Translations under genes and position numbers: made by a program
DNA from: DAISJI01 sp964559835
Lineage (GTDB): Bacteria; Acidobacteriota; Terriglobia; Terriglobales; Acidobacteriaceae
DNA length: 64,000 nucleotides
Direction of reading: 5' to 3'
Assembly (NCBI GenBank): GCA_964559835.1
Contig: CAZLJE010000021.1
Coordinates: forward strand, 30,512 to 94,511
The notes under the pieces: generated by a model
Databases searched by the model: none
The model's input: the letters and a program-made list of their open reading frames with translations, nothing else
Told to the model about the DNA's origin: nothing
In this document: in pieces, positions 33,542 to 41,158 of the stretch
Layout of the letters: each line of letters begins with the position of its first letter
Position numbering within the stretch: the stretch's first letter is position 1

Positions 33542-34912
33542 TCACTTCTCCGGCGAGCCGGAGCGCTGCGGAAGCAAGATCAACAATTCAAGCTGTGGGT
33601 TGGCGAAGTCGTTCGGCACGTACGCCGCGAGATTGCGCGCGCGCGTCACCGCTTCCCACGCGGCGCCCGTCTGCTCGAGGCTGAAATAGGTGTAGTTCAG
33701 CTTGACCGGGATCGCGCTGGGCGGCGACGACAGATGCCGAAGCTGGAGTCCGGGCAACGCCTGGCTGACCAAGCGGTCGATGTGCGACGCGGAACAGACC
33801 TTCACCAGCCGCGGCACTTTCTGGATCAGTTCGCCTTCTCCGATCTCGGCGGACACCGCCAGGTACATGCGCGTCTGGTTCAGGTACTTGTCGTCATCGA
33901 GCGGAGTCGCGTAGATCGAAGGCCGCGTGAGCGTCAGCGGCAAGGCGACGAAGTTGCTGGGCACGACCGTCTCCAGCAGCAACCGGATCTTTTCGTTCAG
34001 GTCGGCGAAGCACTTGCCGAGGTCGTTGTGGTCGTATTCGGGGAAATCGCGCGGCTGTAGCTTCGTCGAGAACGTGGTGAGCGTGCCCGCCAGCGACAGC
34101 ATCGCCGAGAACAACCGCTCCGGATGCCCACGGCGCGAGACCAGCAGGTGGTTGAACAGAGGCAGGTGCGAATTGATGGCGTACAGCAACCAGAAACTGG
34201 CGATGTCGGAGGCGGTGAAATCCGCCAGGCTTTGGTTCTTCTGGCGGCGCAATCCGGATAACTGGGTACTCTTGGCGGCGAGCAGTTCGACGATGCTGCG
34301 CAAAATGCTGATCAGAAAATCGCTGGCAAATACATCCAGCAGCGGGGGAACGAATCCGGGCGCGAGGCGATAAGTCCCTGCGCTGGTGCGTTCGACGCGA
34401 GCGACGCGCAGGATGGCGGAGCCTTCCAGGTTTTCGCTGTCTACCAGTAGCTTCAGGTTCTTTTGCGCGACCTGGATCGACTTCTCGCTTGTGCCGGTGT
34501 TTTCGTCGCGCATGACCCTCACCACGGCACGGAAGCGTGATCCGGCGTCGCGGTCGGCGAGTGAGACGTTCATGCCGTTGTCACGGAAATCGGGCACGGC
34601 GAGGTAGACGTCAAGTCGGGTCTGGTCTTTTTCGAAGAAATCGGCGATCGGCTTGGACGAAGGGACCGCGTCGGCGGCCGGAATGTCGAACGCGAGGCTG
34701 TCGGGAAACAAGCCCGATGCGCGAGTCAGGTTAAATTGTCCTTCCGCGAGCTTCTCCTGGTCGATGGCTAAGTCTTTGAAACCCCAAGGCCGGCAACTGA
34801 GCGCCTCGATGTGGAAACCCAATACCCCTTCAATAAACCTGTCCTGCATCTGCAGGTGTTGCGGGGTCAGAAAAGTCCCCTTCGACCAGATGACCGGCTG
34901 GAGCTGTTTCAT
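33542..34912 (-). CDS. tssK: Type VI secretion baseplate protein TssK (copy B)
   Basis: This 456-residue protein starts MKQLQPVIWSKGTFLTPQHLQ and shares with copy A the segments DENTGTSEKSIQVAQKNLKLLVDSEN, SFWLLYAINSHLPLFNHLLVSRRGHPERLF, QPRDFPEYDHNDLGKCFADLNEKI and LNYTYFSLEQTGAAWEAV. The two are true paralogues along their full length with substantial divergence, not a recent copy. Duplicated TssK within one T6SS locus is uncommon. The C terminus is a short basic extension (LPQRSGSPEK). No Shine-Dalgarno is visible at ATG 34912. It precedes copy A in transcription order. Confidence 0.9.
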   Translation of the reverse strand: MKQLQPVIWSKGTFLTPQHLQMQDRFIEGVLGFHIEALSCRPWGFKDLAIDQEKLAEGQFNLTRASGLFPDSLAFDIPAADAVPSSKPIADFFEKDQTRLDVYLAVPDFRDNGMNVSLADRDAGSRFRAVVRVMRDENTGTSEKSIQVAQKNLKLLVDSENLEGSAILRVARVERTSAGTYRLAPGFVPPLLDVFASDFLISILRSIVELLAAKSTQLSGLRRQKNQSLADFTASDIASFWLLYAINSHLPLFNHLLVSRRGHPERLFSAMLSLAGTLTTFSTKLQPRDFPEYDHNDLGKCFADLNEKIRLLLETVVPSNFVALPLTLTRPSIYATPLDDDKYLNQTRMYLAVSAEIGEGELIQKVPRLVKVCSASHIDRLVSQALPGLQLRHLSSPPSAIPVKLNYTYFSLEQTGAAWEAVTRARNLAAYVPNDFANPQLELLILLPQRSGSPEK

Positions 34913-34930
34913 AAACGACTCGCGCGCGCT

Positions 34931-34967
34931 TCGGGGTCCCCACCCCGCCCTGCTTTTGGCGCGGTGG
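34931..34967. repeat. Palindromic element (12-bp stem) in the tssK/tssB divergent region
   Basis: Arms 34936-34947 and 34956-34967 pair with one mismatch. The flank GGGGTCCCCA, the central CTTTTGG and the tail GGTGGGGTG match the element at 38561-38600 inside tagJ, so this is a dispersed palindrome. Confidence 0.75.
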
Positions 34968-35115
34968 GGTGATCGTCACAATATCAATATACGGCAGCGC
35001 GGCCAAGTAGAAATTCTCTGCACTAACGCGAACGAAAATGGGAAAAACCACGTCCAAAGCGGTAATACAAGCAGCGGTTACTTTCATTCATTCGTGAAAT
35101 AGTTCTCTCACCTTA

Positions 35116-35144
35116 TTGACTTTGTGACGGCGCGATTCGATAAT
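35116..35144 (+). promoter_or_regulatory. Putative sigma70 promoter of the tssB operon
   Basis: TTGACT (35116-35121) and GATAAT (35139-35144) are separated by 17 bp and lie in the 394-bp divergent space before tssB. Both hexamers differ from consensus by one base. The predicted leader is about 155 nt and includes the repeat hairpin at 35198-35285. This is the best promoter match noticed in the window. Confidence 0.55.
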
Positions 35145-35197
35145 TCGCCCCGCTCCTAGTGTGACGTTTTCCTCCCCCCGACCAGCGGCAATTGACT

Positions 35198-35285
35198 GCA
35201 CGATTGCTGATTGAGTGATTTGTGATTTGTGATTGAAAACCGACTCGACTCCAATCACCAATCACAAATCGCTAAATCAACAATT
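35198..35285. repeat. GTGATTG word-repeat with inverted copy in the tssB leader
   Basis: The words GATTGAGTGATTTGTGATT (35205-35231) face CCAATCACCAATCACAAATC (35251-35270), so the mRNA leader can form a long imperfect hairpin ending about 22 bp before the tssB start. The words match those at 8757-8846 and 63413-63482. Confidence 0.75.
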
Positions 35286-35306
35286 GTCCATCGAGTGAGG
35301 CGTTAA

Positions 35307-35831
35307 ATGGCCAAAGAAAGCACACAGCAGAAACTCAACCGCGTCCGTCCACCCCGAGTCCACATCACCTACGACGTTGAAGTCGGCGATGCCATTGAAC
35401 TGAAGGAGCTACCCTTCGTCATGGGCGTGCTCGGCGATTTCACCGGTCAACCCGAGCAACCGCTGGCCAAGCTGAAAGACCGCAAGTTCATCGAGGTCAC
35501 GCCGGACAATTTCGATACCGTGCTGGCCGGCATGAATCCGCACGTCAGCTACGCGGTCGAGAACAAGCTGAGCGACGACCCGAACGCGGGGCAGATCAAG
35601 GTCGATCTGCACTTCCAGTCGCTCGACGACTTCTCTCCGGAGCAGGTCGCGAAGCAGGTGAAGCCGTTGCGCGAATTGCTCGAACTGCGCACCAAACTGG
35701 CCGACCTGCGCGGCAGCCTGCAGGGCAACGACAAGCTCGACGAGTTGCTGATGGAAGCCGTCGGCAACACCGACAAGATGGACAAGCTCCGCAAGGAACT
35801 CAATCTGCCCGAGGGAGGCTCCCATGAGTGA
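35307..35831 (+). CDS. tssB: Type VI secretion sheath protein TssB (VipA)
   Basis: This 174-residue protein begins MAKESTQQKLNRVRPPRVHITYDVEVGDAIELKELPFVMGVLGDF, the TssB signature, and contains FIEVTPDNFDTVLAGMNP and FQSLDDFSPEQVAKQVKPLRELLELR. TssB and TssC polymerise into the contractile sheath that drives the needle. It starts the long plus-strand T6SS operon and its last 8 bp overlap the tssC start, an arrangement suggesting translational coupling in the expected 1:1 ratio. Confidence 0.97.
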   Translation: MAKESTQQKLNRVRPPRVHITYDVEVGDAIELKELPFVMGVLGDFTGQPEQPLAKLKDRKFIEVTPDNFDTVLAGMNPHVSYAVENKLSDDPNAGQIKVDLHFQSLDDFSPEQVAKQVKPLRELLELRTKLADLRGSLQGNDKLDELLMEAVGNTDKMDKLRKELNLPEGGSHE

Positions 35832-37314
35832 CGCGCAGAAATCCGGCGCCGCCGCCGCACAAGGAGTCGAGCAGGTCAAGGAACAGGCGCTGCTCGACCA
35901 GATCATCCAGGAGGGTCGGTTCACGCGCGATGCGGCCGCCCGCCAGCGTGGCGCGGACCTGGTAAAGGAATTCGTCGCCCAGGTACTGGACGGCACGATG
36001 ACGGTCAGCCGCGACGCGGAAGCGACCATCAACGCGCGCATCGCGCAGATCGACCACCTCATTTCCATCCAGCTGAACGAAGTCATGCACCATCCTTCGT
36101 TCCAGGCGTTGGAAGGCAGCTGGCGCGGCTTGAAGTACCTGCTCGACCACAGCGAGACCAGCGACCAGTTGAAGATCAAGGTCCTGAACGTCTCGAAGAA
36201 GGACCTGCTGCGCGACCTGCAGCGGGCGCCCGAATTCGACCAGAGCGCGCTGTTCAAGAAGGTTTACGAAGAGGAATTCGGCGTATTCGGCGGCGCACCG
36301 TTCGGCGCGCTGATCGGCGACTACGAGTTCAACCGTGGGCCGGAGGACATCGAACTGCTGGAGAAGGTGTCCAACGTCGCCGCTTCGGCGCACGCCCCGT
36401 TCCTGACGGCGGCCGCCCCGGAATTGCTGAACCTGGACAGCTTCACCAACCTCGGCGCGCCGCGCGATCTCGGCAAGATCTTCGACTCCACCGAGTACGC
36501 GAAGTGGAAATCATTCCGTGCATCCGACGATTCGCGCTACGTCGGCCTGGCCCTTCCGCACATCCTCATGCGCCTGCCCTATGGCAAGGACACCGTCCCG
36601 GTGGACGGCTTTGCCTATGAGGAAGGCGTGGATGGCACTGATCACAGCAAGTACCTGTGGGGCAACGCCGCCTACGCGCTGGCTACCCGTCTGACCGCGG
36701 CGTTCGCCAAGTTCGGCTGGTGCGCCGCCATCCGCGGTGTGGAAGGTGGCGGCCTCGTGGAAGGGCTGCCCGCTCACACCTTCCGGACGGACGAAGGCGA
36801 TGTCGCTCTCAAGTGCCCGACCGAGATCGCCATCACCGATCGCCGCGAGAAGGAACTGGCCGACCAGGGATTCATCCCGCTGGTCCACTGCAAGAACACC
36901 GATTACGCGGCGTTCTTCAGCGTCCAGTCGGCGCAGAAAGCCAAGGTCTACGACAAGGACGCTGCCAACGCCAACGCCAGGTTGTCGGCGCAACTCCCGT
37001 ACATCTTCGCCATCTCGCGTTTCGCGCATTACCTGAAGGCGATGATGCGGGACAAGATCGGCAGCTTCATGTCGAAGAGCGAGTGCCAGATGTTCTTGAA
37101 CAACTGGATCTCGCAGTACATCTGTGCCGACGACAATGCGCAGGCGTCGGTGAAGGCGCAGTTGCCTCTGCGCGAAGCCAACATCGAGGTCATGGAAGTG
37201 GCCGGCAAGCCGGGCGCTTACCGCGCGGTCGCGTTCCTGAAGCCTCACTTCCAACTGGACGAACTCACCGTATCGCTGCGCCTGGTGGCCGAGCTTCCCA
37301 AGTCGGCGCGCTAG
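35824..37314 (+). CDS. tssC: Type VI secretion sheath protein TssC (VipB)
   Basis: This 496-residue protein is the large sheath subunit. It contains FQALEGSWRGLKYLLDHSET, LIGDYEFNRGPEDIELLEKVSNVAASAHAPFLTAA, LPHILMRLPYG and LYGLPAHTF-type text (EGLPAHTFRTDEGDVALKCPTEIAITDRREKELADQGFIPL), all conserved in TssC. The C terminus includes YFKDM-like ISRFAHYLKAMMRDKIGSF and the LREA...VEVAGKPGAYRAV stretch. GGGAGG precedes the ATG, which overlaps tssB by 8 bp. TssB-TssC hexameric rings stack to form the sheath that contracts around the Hcp tube. Confidence 0.97.
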   Translation: MSDAQKSGAAAAQGVEQVKEQALLDQIIQEGRFTRDAAARQRGADLVKEFVAQVLDGTMTVSRDAEATINARIAQIDHLISIQLNEVMHHPSFQALEGSWRGLKYLLDHSETSDQLKIKVLNVSKKDLLRDLQRAPEFDQSALFKKVYEEEFGVFGGAPFGALIGDYEFNRGPEDIELLEKVSNVAASAHAPFLTAAAPELLNLDSFTNLGAPRDLGKIFDSTEYAKWKSFRASDDSRYVGLALPHILMRLPYGKDTVPVDGFAYEEGVDGTDHSKYLWGNAAYALATRLTAAFAKFGWCAAIRGVEGGGLVEGLPAHTFRTDEGDVALKCPTEIAITDRREKELADQGFIPLVHCKNTDYAAFFSVQSAQKAKVYDKDAANANARLSAQLPYIFAISRFAHYLKAMMRDKIGSFMSKSECQMFLNNWISQYICADDNAQASVKAQLPLREANIEVMEVAGKPGAYRAVAFLKPHFQLDELTVSLRLVAELPKSAR

Positions 37315-37409
37315 CATGGCGGTGCAATTTTGAAGGCCTGTGGCGCCGGCGGAGCTCATTACCGTCCGCCGGCGAGGATCAACTCGACAAACTCTGAGGA
37401 GACGTCAGC

Positions 37410-37937
37410 ATGGCATCAACGTTCGCAACAGGATTAGCAGGTCAGAGACATGGGGCCTCCGTCGACTATTTCCTGAAGATCGACGGGATCGACGGCGAAA
37501 GCATGGACTCAAAACACAAAGCCGAGATCGAGATCAAATCCTTCTCGTTCGGTGCGTCCAACGGCGGGACATTCTCGATGGGATCGGGCGGCGGCGCCGG
37601 CAAAGTGGCGATGCAGGACATTCACTTCGTCTCGCACGTCAACAAGGCGAGCCCGAAGCTGTTCCTGGCCTGCTGCAACGGCCAGCACATCAAGACGGCA
37701 ACGCTGACGCTGCGCAAAGCCGGCAAGGATCAGCAGGAGTATCTCAAGATCCTGATGAGTGACGTGCTGGTTTCTTCGTTCCAGTCGGGCGGGTCGGAGG
37801 GCAGCGTTGTCCCCACGGACCAGTTCTCGCTCAACTTCGCGAAGATCGAGTTCGACTACAAGGAGCAGAAGGCGGACGGTTCGCTCGGAGGCTCCGTGAA
37901 AGTCGCTTGGGACCTCAAACAGAACAAGGCGGTCTAG
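37410..37937 (+). CDS. hcp: Type VI secretion tube protein Hcp (TssD)
   Basis: This 175-residue protein has the Hcp fold: DYFLKIDGIDGESMDSKHKAEIEIKSFSFG, a Gly-rich loop, MQDIHFVSHVNKASPKLFLACCNGQHIKTATLTLRKAG and QEYLKILMSDVLVSSFQSGG. Hcp hexamers stack into the inner tube and can carry effectors. It starts 96 bp after tssC with GAGGAGACG upstream of ATG 37410. It is not fused to any effector domain. Placement within the sheath and baseplate operon is typical. Confidence 0.96.
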   Translation: MASTFATGLAGQRHGASVDYFLKIDGIDGESMDSKHKAEIEIKSFSFGASNGGTFSMGSGGGAGKVAMQDIHFVSHVNKASPKLFLACCNGQHIKTATLTLRKAGKDQQEYLKILMSDVLVSSFQSGGSEGSVVPTDQFSLNFAKIEFDYKEQKADGSLGGSVKVAWDLKQNKAV

Positions 37938-37952
37938 CCACGGAGAAATGGC

Positions 37953-38717
37953 ATGAATGCCAATGATCTTCTCCGGGCTGGGCGGCTGACCGAAGCCATT
38001 CAGGCTGTCACTGAGGAGGTCCGTCAAGCGCCGGGTAACGCGCAGAAACGGACCTTCCTCTTTGAACTCCTGTGCTTCGCCGGAGAGCACGACCGCGCCG
38101 AGCGCCAGCTCGACGCGCTTTCCAACGACAACAAGAACGTCCAGATGGGGGCGTTGCTGTACCGCGCCGCGCTGGCCGCGGAACGAGTGCGGCAGAAGTT
38201 CTTCCAGGCGGGCGATTACAAGAATCACCCCGCTGCCTCCGACCAGGTCGCGGGCTCGCTGAACTCCGCCGTATTTCAGACCATCACGGATGCCGACCCG
38301 CGCATCGGCGCGCGGCTGGAAGTGCTGGCCGGCGGCGATTACCTCTGGATCCCCTTCGAGCAGATCGCTTCCATTACGATGCAAGCGCCAAAACGCCTGC
38401 GCGATCTTCTCTGGGCGCCGGTCCTTTTGCAGACCGGTCCGGAATGCAAGCACCGGGACATGGGCGAAGTCCTGGTCCCCGTCCTCTACCCCGGGTCGTC
38501 CCGCCACGAAGACGAGAGCGTCCGCCTCGGCCGCGCGACAACGTGGGAAGAGCAGGAGCCGGGGTCCCCATCGCGGGCCGGTTTTGCACGCGATGGGGTG
38601 GAGGTCGGTGCGGAGCTTCCTTTCGGCCAGAAACTCTTTCTCGTGGACGGCGAGGAAGTTCCATTCCTCGAAATCAGAGAATTGATCTTCGCGAAGGCGA
38701 ACGCAGCCGCCTCGTAA
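37953..38717 (+). CDS. tagJ: Type VI accessory protein TagJ (ImpE)
   Basis: This 254-residue protein begins MNANDLLRAGRLTEAIQAVTEEVRQAPGNAQKRTFLFELLCFAGE, a TPR-like start, followed by the ImpE-type domain (WIPFEQIASITMQAPKRLRDLLWAPVLL, GEVLVPVLYPGSSRHEDESVRLGRATTWEE). TagJ binds TssB and modulates sheath handling. Its presence places the system near TagJ-containing T6SS subtypes. About residues 203-216 are encoded by a palindromic element (38561-38600) homologous to the non-coding palindrome at 34931-34967, so a repeat has become part of the gene in frame. The ATG has GGAG eight bases upstream. Confidence 0.9.
   Translation: MNANDLLRAGRLTEAIQAVTEEVRQAPGNAQKRTFLFELLCFAGEHDRAERQLDALSNDNKNVQMGALLYRAALAAERVRQKFFQAGDYKNHPAASDQVAGSLNSAVFQTITDADPRIGARLEVLAGGDYLWIPFEQIASITMQAPKRLRDLLWAPVLLQTGPECKHRDMGEVLVPVLYPGSSRHEDESVRLGRATTWEEQEPGSPSRAGFARDGVEVGAELPFGQKLFLVDGEEVPFLEIRELIFAKANAAAS
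38561..38600. repeat. Palindromic element inside the tagJ coding sequence
   Basis: Arms 38566-38575 and 38589-38598 are a perfect 10-bp inverted repeat. The flanks GGGGTCCCCA and the tail TTTTGCACGCGATGGGGTG match the element at 34931-34967. It is read in frame, adding roughly 13 residues to TagJ without stop codons. Confidence 0.75.
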
Positions 38718-38806
38718 CGCAGGGCCTGACCTGAGCGAAGTCGAAGGGCGTCTCGCCTGCAACTCGACGTAACGACTGATAACTGCTGACTGACAAATGA
38801 CATCGG

Positions 38807-40588
38807 ATGACTGATTTTCTCCAACCAATTCCGGGAGCAAAGCGCGGAGGCGAAAACCTCCGCTATGCCGGCCTGTACGACAAGGCCAAAGAAGCGCGCC
38901 GCGAAGACGACGACGCCCCCACGGGCGACTGGCAGCGCGAGCGCAAAAAGGCCGACTACAAGCTCGTCGACAAGCTCTGCACCGATGCGCTCGTCAACAA
39001 GAGCAAAGATCTGTGGTGCGCCGCATGGCTGACCGAAGCCTGGCTGCGGACCAAAGGGATCCCTGGGCTGCTCGAAGGCCTGCAACTGTGCAGCGGGCTG
39101 ATCGAGAACTTCTGGGATGACCTCTATCCCGAACTCGAAGACGGCGACGCGGAATTGCGTGCCACTCCGCTGGAGTGGGTCGGGTCGCAGCTCCAGATGG
39201 CGATCATGAATTGCCGTTTAACGAGCAAGGGAATCACCTTCCTCCAGCATAAGGAAGCGAAGGCGCTGGGCTACGAAGCCGACGCCACGACCGAAGAGAA
39301 AGCGGCCGCCCGGGCGCAGGCCATCGCCGACGGGAAGTTCACCATCGAGCAGTTCGACGAGCAGTTCGGGGCCACGCCGAAGAGTTTCTACGCCAACCTG
39401 GAACAGCAGGTGGACACCTGCAACACCGAGATCGAAAAGCTTGACGCATTCGGCAGCAAATTCGGGGACGCCTCGCCGAGTTTCGGCACCTTGCGCAACG
39501 CGCTGGAAGAATATCGAAACGCCATCCACGCGCTGCTGATGAAGAAGCGCGAGACCGAACCCGACGAGGAGCCTGCGGCGGAAGGCGAAGAGTCTGCTGT
39601 CGAAGAAGAAGCAGCGGTCGAAGCGGAAAGTAGCGGTGGCGGCACGGCCGTCGCGCGCGCAAGAGTCGCAAAGCCGGGGACGCTGGCCGAACCACAGGAT
39701 GAGGAGTCGGCGCTCAAGCTGATCTTCATGGGCGCGCGTTACCTGCGAAAAGAGAATTCGTCGAATCCCGCGCCGTACCAGATCCTGCGCGCGCTGCGCT
39801 TCGGGAAGTTGCGCGAGTCCGGCTCCATCGACAGCTCGCAACTGGAAGCTCCGGCGACCGAGACGCGCAAGAAACTGAAGGCGCTCGCCACGGACTGCGC
39901 ATGGGAGGACGTCCTGGAGACGGCCGAGTCGGCGCTGGAAACTCCGGCGGGGGCGGCATGGCTGGACCTGCATCGCTACGCAGCTCGCGCCTGCGAAGAA
40001 CTCGGGCGGACCGCCGCCGCGGGCGCCATCAAGGCGGAAGTCCGGTCCATGCTGACGGACTTTCCGACCCTCCAAGAAGTCTCGATGAACGACGACACGC
40101 CGACCGCCGGACCGGACACATTGGCATGGCTGAAGGATGTGTGCTCGACCCAGCCCGCAGCGTCCGCCGACGAAGTACCCGCGATGGACCCGGGACCCGA
40201 AGAACTCGGGAATCACGTGGTGGACGCATACGAATTGGCGACGAAGGCAGCGGTCGCCGGTCACCCGCAGGAGGCGATCGAGATCCTCAGCCGGGAAGCC
40301 GCGCAGCAACGGTGCGGGCGCGACCGCTTCCATCGTCGCGTGCAGCTGGCGCAAATCTGCATGGGCGCCGAATATTACACGCTGGCGCAGCCGATCCTGC
40401 AGGAACTCTACGAGGAGGTGGAGCAGCGCCACCTCACCGATTGGGAAACCCCGGAACTCGTCGGGCACGCGCTTGGACTTCTCTATCGTTGCCTGAGCAA
40501 GAACGGTGGCTCCGACGAACAGAAACATATCGTGTACACGAAGCTGTGCCGGTTCGATCCGGTATTGGCATTACAGTTTTCCAAGTAA
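38807..40588 (+). CDS. tssA: Type VI secretion protein TssA (ImpA family)
   Basis: This 593-residue protein has an ImpA N-terminal domain (about 10-130): KAKEARREDD, AAWLTEAWLRTKGIPGLLEGLQLCSGLIENFWDDLYPELEDGD and TPLEWVGSQLQMAI. An acidic linker follows at about 240-275 (EPDEEPAAEGEESAVEEEAAVEAE). The C-terminal region is helical and less conserved, with HPQEAIEILSREAAQQRCGRDRFHRRVQLAQICM and a final YRCLSKNGGS stretch, typical of TssA proteins with a variable C-terminal part. TssA guides sheath and tube assembly. No strong ribosome site precedes ATG 38807. A perfect 23-bp palindrome lies between its stop and tssE. Confidence 0.9.
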   Translation: MTDFLQPIPGAKRGGENLRYAGLYDKAKEARREDDDAPTGDWQRERKKADYKLVDKLCTDALVNKSKDLWCAAWLTEAWLRTKGIPGLLEGLQLCSGLIENFWDDLYPELEDGDAELRATPLEWVGSQLQMAIMNCRLTSKGITFLQHKEAKALGYEADATTEEKAAARAQAIADGKFTIEQFDEQFGATPKSFYANLEQQVDTCNTEIEKLDAFGSKFGDASPSFGTLRNALEEYRNAIHALLMKKRETEPDEEPAAEGEESAVEEEAAVEAESSGGGTAVARARVAKPGTLAEPQDEESALKLIFMGARYLRKENSSNPAPYQILRALRFGKLRESGSIDSSQLEAPATETRKKLKALATDCAWEDVLETAESALETPAGAAWLDLHRYAARACEELGRTAAAGAIKAEVRSMLTDFPTLQEVSMNDDTPTAGPDTLAWLKDVCSTQPAASADEVPAMDPGPEELGNHVVDAYELATKAAVAGHPQEAIEILSREAAQQRCGRDRFHRRVQLAQICMGAEYYTLAQPILQELYEEVEQRHLTDWETPELVGHALGLLYRCLSKNGGSDEQKHIVYTKLCRFDPVLALQFSK

Positions 40589-40595
40589 TTTAGCT

Positions 40596-40650
40596 GTACT
40601 AGCCAGGCTTGCCTGGCGGCGGCGTATCGCCAGGCAAGCCTGGCTAGTAC
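40596..40650. repeat. Perfect 23-bp palindrome between tssA and tssE
   Basis: Arms 40596-40618 and 40628-40650 pair perfectly around a 9-nt loop. The same arm sequence flanks the space at 54558-54660. It lies inside the operon, so it is not simply an end-of-transcript signal. Confidence 0.9.
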
Positions 40651-40674
40651 ACGAGTCGGACGTGGGGAGATCGC

Positions 40675-41154
40675 ATGGCCAGGAACGACCCAGGGGTAAA
40701 TATCACGCCGTCGGTGCTCGACCGGTTGATCGACGGAGGTCCTTCGGTGGGCACGGATCCTGTGATGACCTGGGCGCAGTCGTTCCGGGAGGTGAAAGCA
40801 TCCGTCCGGCGCGACCTGGAGTGGCTGCTCAACACCCGGCAGACGCCCGAACCCGCGACCGACGATCTCGGCATGGCAAGCAAGTCCGTATTCAATTTTG
40901 GGTTGCCGGACATCACGACACTCACGGTGCAATCGGCCAACGACCGCGGCCGGTTGCTGCGGATGCTGGAAGCGACGATCGCGCGTTATGAACCGCGGAT
41001 TCAGGATCCCCGAGTGTTCCTCGACAACGTCGCGCCCGGCAGCCGCACTGTCCGATTTCGTATCGACGGCATGCTGCGCGTGGACCCCGCGCCGGAACGC
41101 GTCAGCTTTGATACCGTGCTGGAACTCAGCAGCGGCCAGTACGAGGTGAAGTGA
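40675..41154 (+). CDS. tssE: Type VI secretion baseplate protein TssE (gp25-like)
   Basis: This 159-residue protein contains the gp25/lysozyme-like TssE pattern: SVLDRLIDGG near the N terminus, SFREVKASVRRDLEWLLNTRQ, FNFGLPDITTLTVQS and FRIDGMLRVDPAPERVSFDTVLELSSGQYEV. TssE is the phage T4 gp25 homologue that nucleates sheath assembly at the baseplate. GGGGAG precedes ATG 40675 by six nucleotides. Only 4 bp separate its stop from the tssF start. Confidence 0.94.
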   Translation: MARNDPGVNITPSVLDRLIDGGPSVGTDPVMTWAQSFREVKASVRRDLEWLLNTRQTPEPATDDLGMASKSVFNFGLPDITTLTVQSANDRGRLLRMLEATIARYEPRIQDPRVFLDNVAPGSRTVRFRIDGMLRVDPAPERVSFDTVLELSSGQYEVK

Positions 41155-41158
41155 CCCG

